From positions 4,588,001 to 4,652,000 of the forward strand of contig NZ_AP024109.1 of assembly GCF_016591715.1 (NCBI RefSeq): a stretch of DNA of 64,000 nt, written 5' to 3'. Origin of the DNA: Mesorhizobium sp. J8. Lineage in GTDB: Bacteria > Pseudomonadota > Alphaproteobacteria > Rhizobiales > Rhizobiaceae. A model generated the notes under the pieces. That model was not told the DNA's origin. It saw only the letters and a program-made list of their open reading frames with translations, and searched no databases. Positions 1 through 7,784 of this stretch are shown here, in pieces (positions within the stretch are counted from its first letter, which is position 1; each line of letters starts with the position of its first letter). A program made the position numbers and the translations under genes.

Positions 1-587
1 CAGTCGTCGCCCTGCCAACGGAAATCAATGCCGTCGACGCCGTTGCCGAGCGCCTTGATCTTGCCGCCGAGCGCGATGACCTCGTCCCAGGTCTTGGGCG
101 GATTGTCCGGATCGCCGCCTGCGGCCTTCACCAGGTCGGCATTGTAGTACATGATCGGGTTGGAGGTGGCGAAGGCCAGGCCGATCTGCTTGCCGTTCAC
201 CTGCGCGAGCTTCAGGATCGTGTCGGAGAAGCCCTGCTCGGCCATGTTGCCGTCCTTCTTCACGAGCGGCCCGAGATCGACGGCGACATCGCGCTCGTTG
301 AGCATGCGCAGGCGGTTGAGGCCGATGAAGGTGATGTCGGGCATCTCGTCGGTGCCAGCCTGGCGAAGGATGGTCTGGATGCCTTCCTCATAAGTCGCGG
401 ACGGGCTGGCGAACTGGATCCTGATATCGGGGTTTTCTTCCATGAACTTCTTCGAGATCGTGTCCATCACATTCTTGAAGAAGCCGGGCATCGGGTAGTG
501 GACCGTCAGCGTCGTTTCGGCATTTGCCGGAAGAGCGAAGGTCAGCGAGACCGCCGCGGCGGCGAAGATCCTGGAGATAGGCTTCAT
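1..587 (-). CDS. Sugar/glycerol-3-phosphate-type ABC solute-binding protein (partial, C-terminus outside window)
   Basis: Periplasmic binding protein of the family 1 (UgpB/MalE-like) type. Only the first 195 codons are present; the gene runs off the left edge. The N-terminus has a typical Sec signal (basic start, hydrophobic stretch, PANA before a predicted cleavage near residue 23), followed by the family pattern of a binding protein lobe (TLTVHYPMPG, later IMYYNADL and PPKTWDEV). The ATG at 587 is preceded by a GGAG-type ribosome site. It is the last gene of the minus-strand run 4359 to 1, 41 bp after the permease gene, so it would capture the ligand for that importer. The substrate is not determined; UgpB-like is a family statement only. 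Confidence 0.88.
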   Translation of the reverse strand, partial: MKPISRIFAAAAVSLTFALPANAETTLTVHYPMPGFFKNVMDTISKKFMEENPDIRIQFASPSATYEEGIQTILRQAGTDEMPDITFIGLNRLRMLNERDVAVDLGPLVKKDGNMAEQGFSDTILKLAQVNGKQIGLAFATSNPIMYYNADLVKAAGGDPDNPPKTWDEVIALGGKIKALGNGVDGIDFRWQGDD

Positions 588-628
588 TACGTCGTGCTCC
601 TTGTTTAGTCCGGTCAGTTGTTGGCAGT

Positions 629-1459
629 TCAGCCCTTGAGACCGGTCATGGTGATGCCTTCGACGAAGCGCTTCTGCGCGAGCAGGAAGGCGACGACGAG
701 TGGAAGGGTGATGATCAGCGTGGCGGCCATCAGCGCGCCATAATCGTCGCCCGCCTCCGCCGCCCGGAAATACATCAGGCCGAGCGGGGGCGTTGCGTAG
801 GCCTGCTTGCTGATGACGATCAGCGGCCAGTAGAGATCGTTCCAGTGCGCGACGACCGAAAAGATCGCGAAGGCGGTGACGGCCGGCCAGGCGTTGGGGA
901 CGATGACGCGCGCGACGATGCCGAGCTCGGACATTCCGTCGAGCCGCGCCGCGTGGATGAGATCGTCGGGCATGCCGCGGAAGAACTGCAGGAACATGAA
1001 GATCGCGAACACCGAAATCGTGAACGGCGCGACCAGCGCGGTGTAGCTGTTGAGCAACGACAATTTGTCGAAGGCGACGTAGAGCGGCAGCGCCGTCGCA
1101 TGGATGGGAACCAGCAGGCCGAGCATGACCAAGACCATCATCGCGCGCGCCGCCCGGAACTTCAGCTTGGCCATCGCGTAGGCGCACGGAATCGCCACCG
1201 CGACCTGGAAGAAGAAGATCAGCCCGCACACCACGACGCCGTTCCACAACAGCGTTGCCATCGGCACTTTCTCCAGCGCCTTGGCGAAATTCTCGGCGAA
1301 GTAGACATGCTGTGGGATGAGCGAAAGCGCCGCGGTGAAGATGTCGCTCTGCGTCTTACCGGCGGTCGAGATCATGAAGATGTAGGGCGCCAGGATCATC
1401 AGCGCGCCGAGCGAAAGCAGCGCGAAACGGACGATGCGGCCGACCGGGATGCCTGTCAT
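629..1459 (-). CDS. ABC transporter permease (UgpE/MalG-like)
   Basis: Inner-membrane permease of a CUT1-type sugar importer, 276 residues, the usual length for the MalG/UgpE half. Six hydrophobic segments are visible, and the cytoplasmic EAA-type loop is recognisable around HAARLDGMSELGIVARVIVP, the contact site for the ATPase. Its start overlaps the stop of the upstream permease in an ATGA, indicating translational coupling. With the permease at 1456-2376 it forms the heterodimeric channel for the binding protein at 1-587. Confidence 0.92.
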   Translation of the reverse strand: MTGIPVGRIVRFALLSLGALMILAPYIFMISTAGKTQSDIFTAALSLIPQHVYFAENFAKALEKVPMATLLWNGVVVCGLIFFFQVAVAIPCAYAMAKLKFRAARAMMVLVMLGLLVPIHATALPLYVAFDKLSLLNSYTALVAPFTISVFAIFMFLQFFRGMPDDLIHAARLDGMSELGIVARVIVPNAWPAVTAFAIFSVVAHWNDLYWPLIVISKQAYATPPLGLMYFRAAEAGDDYGALMAATLIITLPLVVAFLLAQKRFVEGITMTGLKG

Positions 1460-2376
1460 GTGTAGTGCACCCGCCGGTCGAGCACGCGGTACTGCAGGAA
1501 CATCAGCACGACGAGGATCGCCAGGAAGACCACCGTCATCGCCGACGCATAGCCGACGCGCATATAGACGAATCCCTCCTGATAGATGGTGAAGAGCAGC
1601 ACTTCCGACGCCTTGTTCGGGCCTCCGTCGGTCAGCATCTTCACGGTCTCGAAGACCTTCACCGCATTGGTGATGCTGATCGTTATGACGAACAGCGTCG
1701 TCGGGCCGAGCATCGGCCAGGTGACCAGGAAGAACCGGTCGAGCGCAGATTTCGCGCCGTCGACTTCAGCCGCCGCATAGAGCTCGCGCGGGATCGCGGT
1801 CAGGCCGGCCAGGAACAGCACCATGTTGAAGCCGACCGACTGCCACACGCCGATGATCGACAGGCTATAGAGGACGGTGTTCGAGGCGCCGAGCCAGTTC
1901 GGGCCGGGAATGCCGGCAAACGAAAGCAGCGCATTGAGCGGCCCGATGGTCGGATGGAAGATGTACTGCCAGACGGTTGCCATGGCGACGATCAGCGAGG
2001 CCACCGGCAGGAAGTATATGGTGCGGAAGAAGGCCCGGGCGCGCAATTCGCTTTCGATCAAGAGCGCGATACCCAAGCCGAGCGCGATCGAGACCGGAGC
2101 GACCATCGCCGTGTAGAGGGTGGTGTTCCACAGCGATTTGCGGAAGGTGCGGTCGGTGATGAGATGCGCGTAGTTCTCGAAGCCGACAATCCGGAATTTG
2201 CCGTAGCCGAGCTCGAAATCGGTAAAGCCAAGGAAGATGACGGCAATCACCGGCAACAGCACGAACAGGAAGAGCAGCACGATCGCCGGCAGCGCCAGCA
2301 GCCAGGCGGTCCGGTCCTCGCTGCGCCGATAAAGCGCCACGGCCGGGATGTTGCCCGCCATCGTGACGCTAGACAT
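1456..2376 (-). CDS. ABC transporter permease (UgpA/MalF-like)
   Basis: Second membrane subunit of the CUT1 importer, 306 residues. Hydrophobic segments begin at about residue 26 (LLALPAIVLLFLFVLLPVIA) and the EAA loop lies near YAAAEVDGAKSALDRFFLVT. The ATG at 2376 was chosen because it leaves a short cytoplasmic N-terminus and overlaps the ATPase gene by only 8 bp; an upstream in-frame start would run further into the ATPase gene. The following permease overlaps by 4 bp. Gene order ATPase, permease, permease, binding protein is compact and co-directional. Confidence 0.92.
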   Translation of the reverse strand: MSSVTMAGNIPAVALYRRSEDRTAWLLALPAIVLLFLFVLLPVIAVIFLGFTDFELGYGKFRIVGFENYAHLITDRTFRKSLWNTTLYTAMVAPVSIALGLGIALLIESELRARAFFRTIYFLPVASLIVAMATVWQYIFHPTIGPLNALLSFAGIPGPNWLGASNTVLYSLSIIGVWQSVGFNMVLFLAGLTAIPRELYAAAEVDGAKSALDRFFLVTWPMLGPTTLFVITISITNAVKVFETVKMLTDGGPNKASEVLLFTIYQEGFVYMRVGYASAMTVVFLAILVVLMFLQYRVLDRRVHYT

Positions 2377-3526
2377 AGGCTGGCTCCTGCCGCGCTCCTG
2401 CCGCAGCGGCCGTACGCAGCCGTCGCCCTTCCGGCCCAAACACCATCGCCAGTTCGGATGGCAGAAGGATGCCCACTGGCATTCCGGCGATCAGGTCCCT
2501 TGCCTCATGCGGCGCGAGCTTGGCGACGATGGCGTCGCCGCTTGCTTGAAGCCGGCAATGGGCGATGACTTCCGACCCGAGGAATTCGAGCCGCTCGATA
2601 CGCCCGGCAAGGCCGCTGCGCCCATCAGGCGCCAGTTTCACGAATTCGGGCCGGATGCCGAGGCTGACCGGGCCGTTCGCCACTTTCTCCATCAAGGCAA
2701 GCCGGATGCCCTCGAAACCGGCATGGCCGTTTTCAGCCTGCGCCGGGATGATGTTGATCCTTGGCTGGCCGACGAACCGCGCGACTTCAATATGTGCCGG
2801 ATCATTGTAGATTGCCTCTGGTGTGGCCAGTTGAAGCAGATGGCCGCCGATCATGACGGCCACACGGTCGGCCATGGAAAGCGCTTCGGCCTGGTCGTGC
2901 GTGACATAGAGCGTCGGCACGCCTGCGCGCCTATGCAACTCGACGATTTCGCCGCGCGCATGGACGCGCAAATTGGCGTCCAGGTTAGAGAGAGGCTCAT
3001 CCATCAGGAAGATGCTGGGGTGGCGCACCATCGCCCGCGCCAGCGCCACGCGCTGCCTCTGCCCGCCAGACATCTGTCCGGGCTTGCGATCGAGCAGATG
3101 GTCGATCTTCAGCAAGGCAGCCATCTCGCGCACATCGCGCGCGATGCCGGCGCGTATCTCCCCCTGGCCCGGTAGCCAAGCGCCGATCAGCGGCAGGCGC
3201 TGCGCGCGGCTCAGCCGCTTCATGGCGAGCGGTACGGCGATGTTCTGGCTGGCCGTCAGATGCGGATAGAGCGCGTAGGATTGGAACACCATGGCGATGT
3301 TGCGGTCGGCAGCGGCGACGTTCGACATGTCCTTGCCGCCGACCAGGATTTCGCCGGCATCGGCATGGTCGAGCCCAGCAAGGATGCGCAGCAAGGTGCT
3401 CTTGCCGCAGCCCGAAGGGCCGACCAGGGCGATGAACTCGCCGGGCTCGGCATCGAGGCTGATGCCGTTCAGCACGGCATTGCCGGCAAAGGCCTTGCTC
3501 AGGCCGCGAAGCGACAGCGCGCCCAT
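2369..3526 (-). CDS. ABC transporter ATP-binding protein (UgpC/MalK-like)
   Basis: Cytoplasmic ATPase of the CUT1 importer, 385 residues. It has Walker A GPSGCGKST (about 37-45), the Q-loop MVFQSY, signature MSGGQRQR, Walker B FLMDEP with catalytic Glu, and the H-loop YVTHDQ, followed by a C-terminal OB-fold regulatory region as in MalK/UgpC. An insertion of about 20 residues between the Q-loop and the signature (around LIGAWLPGQG) makes the helical domain longer than in MalK. The ATG at 3526 overlaps the stop of the phosphoesterase gene (TGATG). All catalytic motifs are intact, so a homodimer is expected. Confidence 0.93.
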   Translation of the reverse strand: MGALSLRGLSKAFAGNAVLNGISLDAEPGEFIALVGPSGCGKSTLLRILAGLDHADAGEILVGGKDMSNVAAADRNIAMVFQSYALYPHLTASQNIAVPLAMKRLSRAQRLPLIGAWLPGQGEIRAGIARDVREMAALLKIDHLLDRKPGQMSGGQRQRVALARAMVRHPSIFLMDEPLSNLDANLRVHARGEIVELHRRAGVPTLYVTHDQAEALSMADRVAVMIGGHLLQLATPEAIYNDPAHIEVARFVGQPRINIIPAQAENGHAGFEGIRLALMEKVANGPVSLGIRPEFVKLAPDGRSGLAGRIERLEFLGSEVIAHCRLQASGDAIVAKLAPHEARDLIAGMPVGILLPSELAMVFGPEGRRLRTAAAAGARQEPAYV

Positions 3527-4359
3527 CACCCGGCCTTCCTGCGGACCTTGTGGGCCTCGTGCGGATAGACCTCCTCGACCACGTCGTCGAGAACGTGGAT
3601 CGCCATGCCGGGAATCGCGACAATCTCGCTGACGACAGTGTCATCCAACTCGTGCATGACAGCGCCGATCAGTTGCTCGCCCGGCATCCTGCGTTCCATG
3701 GTGTCGACGATGAAGGCGGCGGACGGTCCCCACACCAGGGCGGTGTCGGCGTATCCGCCCTTCCAAGCCCAGTGCAGGTGGCCGCTCGCATGCAGCGCCA
3801 CGTCATGGGCGGCGATCAGATCGTAAAGGCGCCGGCGTTGCGTTGGACGGATGCTCCAATAGCCGGTGTCACCTTCATCCGGATCGTCGACAAAGAGCGG
3901 CTTGTGGGCAAACATCGCGACGCGGCGGCCGCCACGGCTTTCCAGCGTTTCCCGCAGCCATTCGAACTGGGCTTCTTCGGTCGTGTCGTTGAAGCCCATC
4001 AACTGGCTGTCGAGGCCGACAAGCCGCCAGTTGCCCGCGTCCTCGAACCAATAGTCAGGCCCGGCCAGTCGGCGCCAGCGCTGGAGCCGCTCGCTATTGA
4101 CCGGCTGCAGGGAACCCGGCAGATGGCCGACATCGTGATTGCCGGGCACCAGAAGCACGGGTTTCGATATCTCCCGCATCAGCCCCATGCAGAAGGTGAT
4201 GTCGTCATCCTTGTCGGCGCCGTCGACGGTCAGATCGCCGGTGTGGATGACGAGATCGGCGCCGCTCTGCTCGATCCAGGCGGCCAAGGGCTCCCAATTG
4301 CCGTTGAAATGCGGCTTGGTCGGGCTGAAATGGGTATCGGTGATCTGAACGATCTTCAT
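3526..4359 (-). CDS. Calcineurin-like metallophosphoesterase (GpdQ/CpdA-like phosphodiesterase)
   Basis: Dinuclear-metal phosphodiesterase, 277 residues, close to the length of CpdA and of the glycerophosphodiesterase GpdQ. Metal-site blocks are all present: ITDTH (D8, H10), HTGDL (D42), GNHD (N74, H75), FAHKP and GHLH near residue 190. No signal peptide is seen, so it is cytoplasmic. It is the first gene of a run that continues into a UgpCAEB-like importer, with a 1-base overlap. This arrangement recalls ugp operons that carry UgpQ, so hydrolysis of an imported phosphodiester such as a glycerophosphodiester is a reasonable inference; a cyclic-nucleotide substrate cannot be excluded. Confidence 0.85.
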   Translation of the reverse strand: MKIVQITDTHFSPTKPHFNGNWEPLAAWIEQSGADLVIHTGDLTVDGADKDDDITFCMGLMREISKPVLLVPGNHDVGHLPGSLQPVNSERLQRWRRLAGPDYWFEDAGNWRLVGLDSQLMGFNDTTEEAQFEWLRETLESRGGRRVAMFAHKPLFVDDPDEGDTGYWSIRPTQRRRLYDLIAAHDVALHASGHLHWAWKGGYADTALVWGPSAAFIVDTMERRMPGEQLIGAVMHELDDTVVSEIVAIPGMAIHVLDDVVEEVYPHEAHKVRRKAG

Positions 4360-4565
4360 GACGGCTCCGCCGCGGGAACCGTGCCGGAAGAAGGCCGAAC
4401 GGCTGCGCGTGCGGCTTCCTTAGTGCCGTTACATGTCACTTCCTTAACAGCGGCGGGCAAAATTCTCGATCACGGGCACAAGCCTGTGAAATGCGAAAAT
4501 GAACGTCGCCGGTCGATATTTTTTTGCTGGCGGCGACACGGAAAATGCCGCGCCGCGCACCCGAC

Positions 4566-4973
4566 TCACTTCACCTCGAACTGCGGATCGAGCGGGATCT
4601 GCATGGCCGTGACGAGGTGATTGGTCTGCCCCGCCAGCCCGATGATCGACACAAGCTCGCCATGCTGCGCGTCGGTCATGCCCTTGGCCCGTGCGGCGGC
4701 CGTATGCGAGTGGATGCAGTAGGAACAGCCATTGGCGGTCGAGACCGCGATGTAGATCATTTCCTTGGTCAGCGGATCGATGGCGCTGTCGGCGACCATC
4801 ACTGCCTTCAACTGCTCCCACACCCGCTTCAAAGCCGCCGGATCATTGGCCAGCCCTCGCCAGAAATTGTTGACGAAGTCGGATTTCCGCGTCGCGCGGA
4901 TATCGTCGAACACGGCCTTCACCGCCGGGATCTTTTCGACCTCGGCATCGGTAAGGAGTTTTGTGGTGGCCAT
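4566..4973 (-). CDS. Carboxymuconolactone decarboxylase/AhpD-family protein
   Basis: Small protein of 135 residues in the CMD/AhpD fold. It carries the AhpD-type redox motif CSYCIHSH (about residues 83-90), with two cysteines two residues apart and a following histidine, so peroxidase or disulfide chemistry is more likely than lactone decarboxylation. The true PcaC of this window (44795-45193) lacks this CxxC. The ATG at 4973 has an AAAGGA site upstream. The gene stands alone between two transport operons. In the 206 bp downstream (4360-4565) a weak stem (GTCGCC/GGCGAC, about 4506-4540) with a T-run in its loop is the only structure noticed. Confidence 0.88.
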   Translation of the reverse strand: MATTKLLTDAEVEKIPAVKAVFDDIRATRKSDFVNNFWRGLANDPAALKRVWEQLKAVMVADSAIDPLTKEMIYIAVSTANGCSYCIHSHTAAARAKGMTDAQHGELVSIIGLAGQTNHLVTAMQIPLDPQFEVK

Positions 4974-5108
4974 GGTTTGGTCCTTTCAATGAACTGATGG
5001 AAGCGCCGTTGAATCAAGTGTTGCGTATAGGCGGCTAAACGGTTTGTCCGATTCGATTTCTTGGCTCGGAACAGCACATTGCAGCGAGGTTGCGCGAAGC
5101 GCTTCAGC

Positions 5109-5163
5109 CTCGTCATTCTAGGGTCTGCGCGCTTCGCTCCTTGCTCCGCCCGTGGATGACGAC
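5109..5163. repeat. Short palindromic intergenic element
   Basis: The ends are inverted (CGTCAT at 5111-5116 and ATGACG at 5156-5161) around a core rich in GCGCTTCGCTCC. It lies in the 259 bp between the AhpD-like gene and the end of the ATPase gene. The style resembles dispersed rhizobial intergenic palindromes; copy number in the genome cannot be judged from this window. Confidence 0.45.
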
Positions 5164-5232
5164 ATGACAAGCGCCTCGGCTAGTCTCCAGGGGTGTTCGA
5201 TCCAATCGCGCGATCATCCGCCGCCGCTACCC

Positions 5233-6729
5233 CTAGTGCACCGCAGCATACATGATCTTCTCCTCTGTCGCCTCCGCGGGCGAGAACTCCTCGACGATGC
5301 GGCCCTGACGGCAGACCAGAATGCGATCGGAAAGGTTCATGATCTCCGGCAGGTAGGACGAGATGACGACGACGGCGAGGCCCTCGTCGGCCAGCCGGTT
5401 AATGATCTGGTGGATCTCGGCGATCGCGCCGACATCGACGCCGCGCGTCGGCTCGTCGAATATGACGATGCGAGGCTGCTGCACCAGCCCCTTGCCGATC
5501 ACCACCTTCTGCTGGTTGCCGCCGGAAAGCTCGACCACGCGGGCGTTATCGTTGATCGCCTTGATATTGAGCGTCTTCGTCCATTCGGCCGAGAGCTGCC
5601 GCATCTCCTGCTGGTTGATCACCCAGGCCTTTTCGCGGCCCGCGGCGAGCAGCCCGCCAAACAGGTTCTCGGCGATACCCATCGTCTCGAAGATGCCTTC
5701 GCTCTTGCGGTCCTCGGTGACATAGACGATGCCGTCGGCGACCGCTTGCGCCGGCACGAGATAGCGCACCGGCCTGTCATCCAGCTCGATCGCGCCGCCG
5801 CGCAGGAAGTCGCGCTTGTAGATGCCCGACACGATCTTGAACGTCTCGGTGCGCCCCGAGCCGATCAGGCCGAACACGCCGGTGATCTGGCCTTCGAAGA
5901 TCGAGAAGGAATTGTTGCGCACGATGTTGCTCATCGAGATGTCCTGCACCGAGAGCACTTTCTTGCCCGCCTTGCGCAATTTCGTCTCGTCGCGCTGGCG
6001 ATAGATCTCGCCCGACAGCGAGCGACCCACCATGGCCGCGACAATTCTGTCGCGGTCGAAGGCCGATGTCTCGTCGGTGATCACCAGTTCCCCGTCGCGC
6101 AGGATGGTGATGCGGTCGGCGATCATCAGCGCCTCCTCGAGCGCATGGCTGATGAAGACGATCGAAACGCCTCGTGCCTTCAGCCGGCGGATGAGCGCGA
6201 AGAAGTGCCGCTTCTCCTCCGGCGTCAGCGTCGCGGTCGGCTCGTCGAAGATGATGATCTCGGCATTGTGGTGGACGGCGCGCGCGATCTCGACCATCTG
6301 CCGCTTGGCGGCGCCGAGCGTGGCCACCATCGCGTTCGGATCGACCGGAAAATTCAGCGACTGCAGGAATTGCTGCGCCGAGATATAGGTGCCGCGCAGC
6401 CGGTTGAGGAATTTCTCGGTCCCGAGATAGAGGTTCTGCGCCACCGTCATCGACGGCACCAGGCTGGTCTCCTGGAACACCATGGCGATGCCGGCCTCCA
6501 GCGCGGCATGCGGCGAGGCGTAAGCCGTCTCGGCGCCCTTGTGGAACATCTTGCCCGAAGTGGCGTCGACGACGCCGGCGATGATCTTGGTCAGCGTCGA
6601 CTTGCCGGCGCCGTTTTCGCCGAGCAGCGCATGGATCTCGCCCTTCCTCAGATCGAACGTGACGTTCTTCACCGCAGGCACGCCGCGATAGGTCTTGGTG
6701 ACGTTTTCCAGACGGACGATCGGCTCCAT
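5233..6729 (-). CDS. Sugar ABC transporter ATP-binding protein with two ATPase domains (RbsA/MglA-like)
   Basis: Cytoplasmic energiser of a CUT2 importer, 498 residues, two fused ATPase domains. The N-terminal domain has Walker A GENGAGKST and Walker B IIFDEPTATL, but its signature reads LGAAKRQ instead of LSGGQ. The C-terminal domain has the reduced P-loop GLIGSGRTE usual in this family, an intact LSGGNQQK signature and Walker B VIFDEPTRG. The start at 6729 has a GGAGG site and overlaps the preceding propeller gene by a base. It is the last gene of the cluster 12087-5233 and serves the two permeases there. Confidence 0.93.
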   Translation of the reverse strand: MEPIVRLENVTKTYRGVPAVKNVTFDLRKGEIHALLGENGAGKSTLTKIIAGVVDATSGKMFHKGAETAYASPHAALEAGIAMVFQETSLVPSMTVAQNLYLGTEKFLNRLRGTYISAQQFLQSLNFPVDPNAMVATLGAAKRQMVEIARAVHHNAEIIIFDEPTATLTPEEKRHFFALIRRLKARGVSIVFISHALEEALMIADRITILRDGELVITDETSAFDRDRIVAAMVGRSLSGEIYRQRDETKLRKAGKKVLSVQDISMSNIVRNNSFSIFEGQITGVFGLIGSGRTETFKIVSGIYKRDFLRGGAIELDDRPVRYLVPAQAVADGIVYVTEDRKSEGIFETMGIAENLFGGLLAAGREKAWVINQQEMRQLSAEWTKTLNIKAINDNARVVELSGGNQQKVVIGKGLVQQPRIVIFDEPTRGVDVGAIAEIHQIINRLADEGLAVVVISSYLPEIMNLSDRILVCRQGRIVEEFSPAEATEEKIMYAAVH

Positions 6730-7784
6730 CAGAAACCTCCCGTGATTGCGTCGAGCGCCAGCACGCAATCGCCGCCCTTCGCGGCGACGAACAGGCAGCC
6801 ATCTCGTTCGGTCACGCTGCAGATGCCATGGCGCGTGCCGTTGGCGCGGCTGTGCAGGCTGAACTGCGGCTGCAGGGTCCGGTCGAGCCTGACTACGAGC
6901 CCGTAGGAGCGGCTGGGCGACCACGGCTTGTGGATGCCCATCGTGCGGATGCCGCCGCATTGCAGCGGCTCGAGGAAGCTGCGGTTGGAGGCCAGCGCCG
7001 GCGCGATCCAGTAGGCCGGCGGCACCTGGTCGATCATGTCCTGGCGATAATGCGTTTCCTGCAGCACGAATTCGATCAGCCGGTTGCGCGGCGCAAACAG
7101 CGCCAGCCAGGCGCCGCCATCGCCGGCGGGCGAGAGTCGCGAAGGATAGCCGGGCAGATGCGTCAGCACTGTCGAGCGGTTTCCGTTCGAGCCGTCGAAG
7201 CGCACGAGCTGGTGGCGCCAGCTTTCGCTCACCAGCACATCGCCGCCGAGCGGGTGAAGCCCATAAGGAAAGGCGATGTCGCCGGCGATCTTCTGAAAAC
7301 CGATGCCTCCTGGCCCGCAGCGCCACAGCGAGCCGGACGCGCCCTTTTTCATCAGGTCGGCGGCCCATTGCGAGGGCGGATGCTGCGCCGAGCCATTGGC
7401 CAGCCACAGCATGCCGTCACTGGCATAGGCAAGCGCGGTGATGCACCTTAATTCGGCCGGCACCGAAACCTCCTTGCCGGCGATGAGCAGCCTGCCGCTT
7501 TCCAATCCTACGGTCAGGTCTCCCTCTGGCGACACTGCCAGCGCGGTGATGGGGGACTGAAAGGTCTCCGCCACAACGGGTTCGGACCCGGCCGCGATCG
7601 CAAGAACGGCATTGCCGCTGGAGACAAGCAGCCGGCCCTCCACGTTCAGCAGATTGTCCGGTTCGGTCAGTTCGGCAAAGGCCGCCGCGTCGTCCAGGCG
7701 CGTGTTGGGACGGAAGGCGCCGTCGAGCGGCGGGATGGTGACCGCCTTGCCGCGAAAGACATCCAGGATCGGATCGAAGATCAT
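6729..7784 (-). CDS. Strictosidine-synthase/SMP-30-like beta-propeller protein
   Basis: A 351-residue protein with repeated beta-propeller blades (for example GLHPLGGDVLVSESW, then HLPGYPSRLSPAGDGGAW), the pattern of strictosidine-synthase-like and SMP-30/gluconolactonase proteins, which as a group include metal-dependent lactonases and other hydrolases. There is no signal peptide, so a cytoplasmic location is expected. The ATG at 7784 overlaps the stop of the permease-propeller fusion as ATGA and sits behind GGGGAGG; a longer reading from 7799 would place the ribosome site inside the coding region. It is more divergent than the propeller of the fusion protein: the D of the PDN motif is replaced (GYPSR). 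Exact reaction unknown. Confidence 0.82.
   Translation of the reverse strand: MIFDPILDVFRGKAVTIPPLDGAFRPNTRLDDAAAFAELTEPDNLLNVEGRLLVSSGNAVLAIAAGSEPVVAETFQSPITALAVSPEGDLTVGLESGRLLIAGKEVSVPAELRCITALAYASDGMLWLANGSAQHPPSQWAADLMKKGASGSLWRCGPGGIGFQKIAGDIAFPYGLHPLGGDVLVSESWRHQLVRFDGSNGNRSTVLTHLPGYPSRLSPAGDGGAWLALFAPRNRLIEFVLQETHYRQDMIDQVPPAYWIAPALASNRSFLEPLQCGGIRTMGIHKPWSPSRSYGLVVRLDRTLQPQFSLHSRANGTRHGICSVTERDGCLFVAAKGGDCVLALDAITGGF

Noticed and set aside
1465..2568. Long open frame opposite the permease and ATPase genes, and similar ones at 5152-6906 (+), 23651-25813 (+) and 39059-41056 (-)
   Set aside because: They are antisense to clear genes, rich in Arg, His and Asp, and show no family pattern; such frames are expected opposite GC-rich coding sequence.
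4360..4445. PhoB box upstream of the phosphoesterase-Ugp-like operon
   Set aside because: TGACATG- and TGTCA-like words occur, but not as two 7-bp direct repeats with the 11-bp period of a Pho box.
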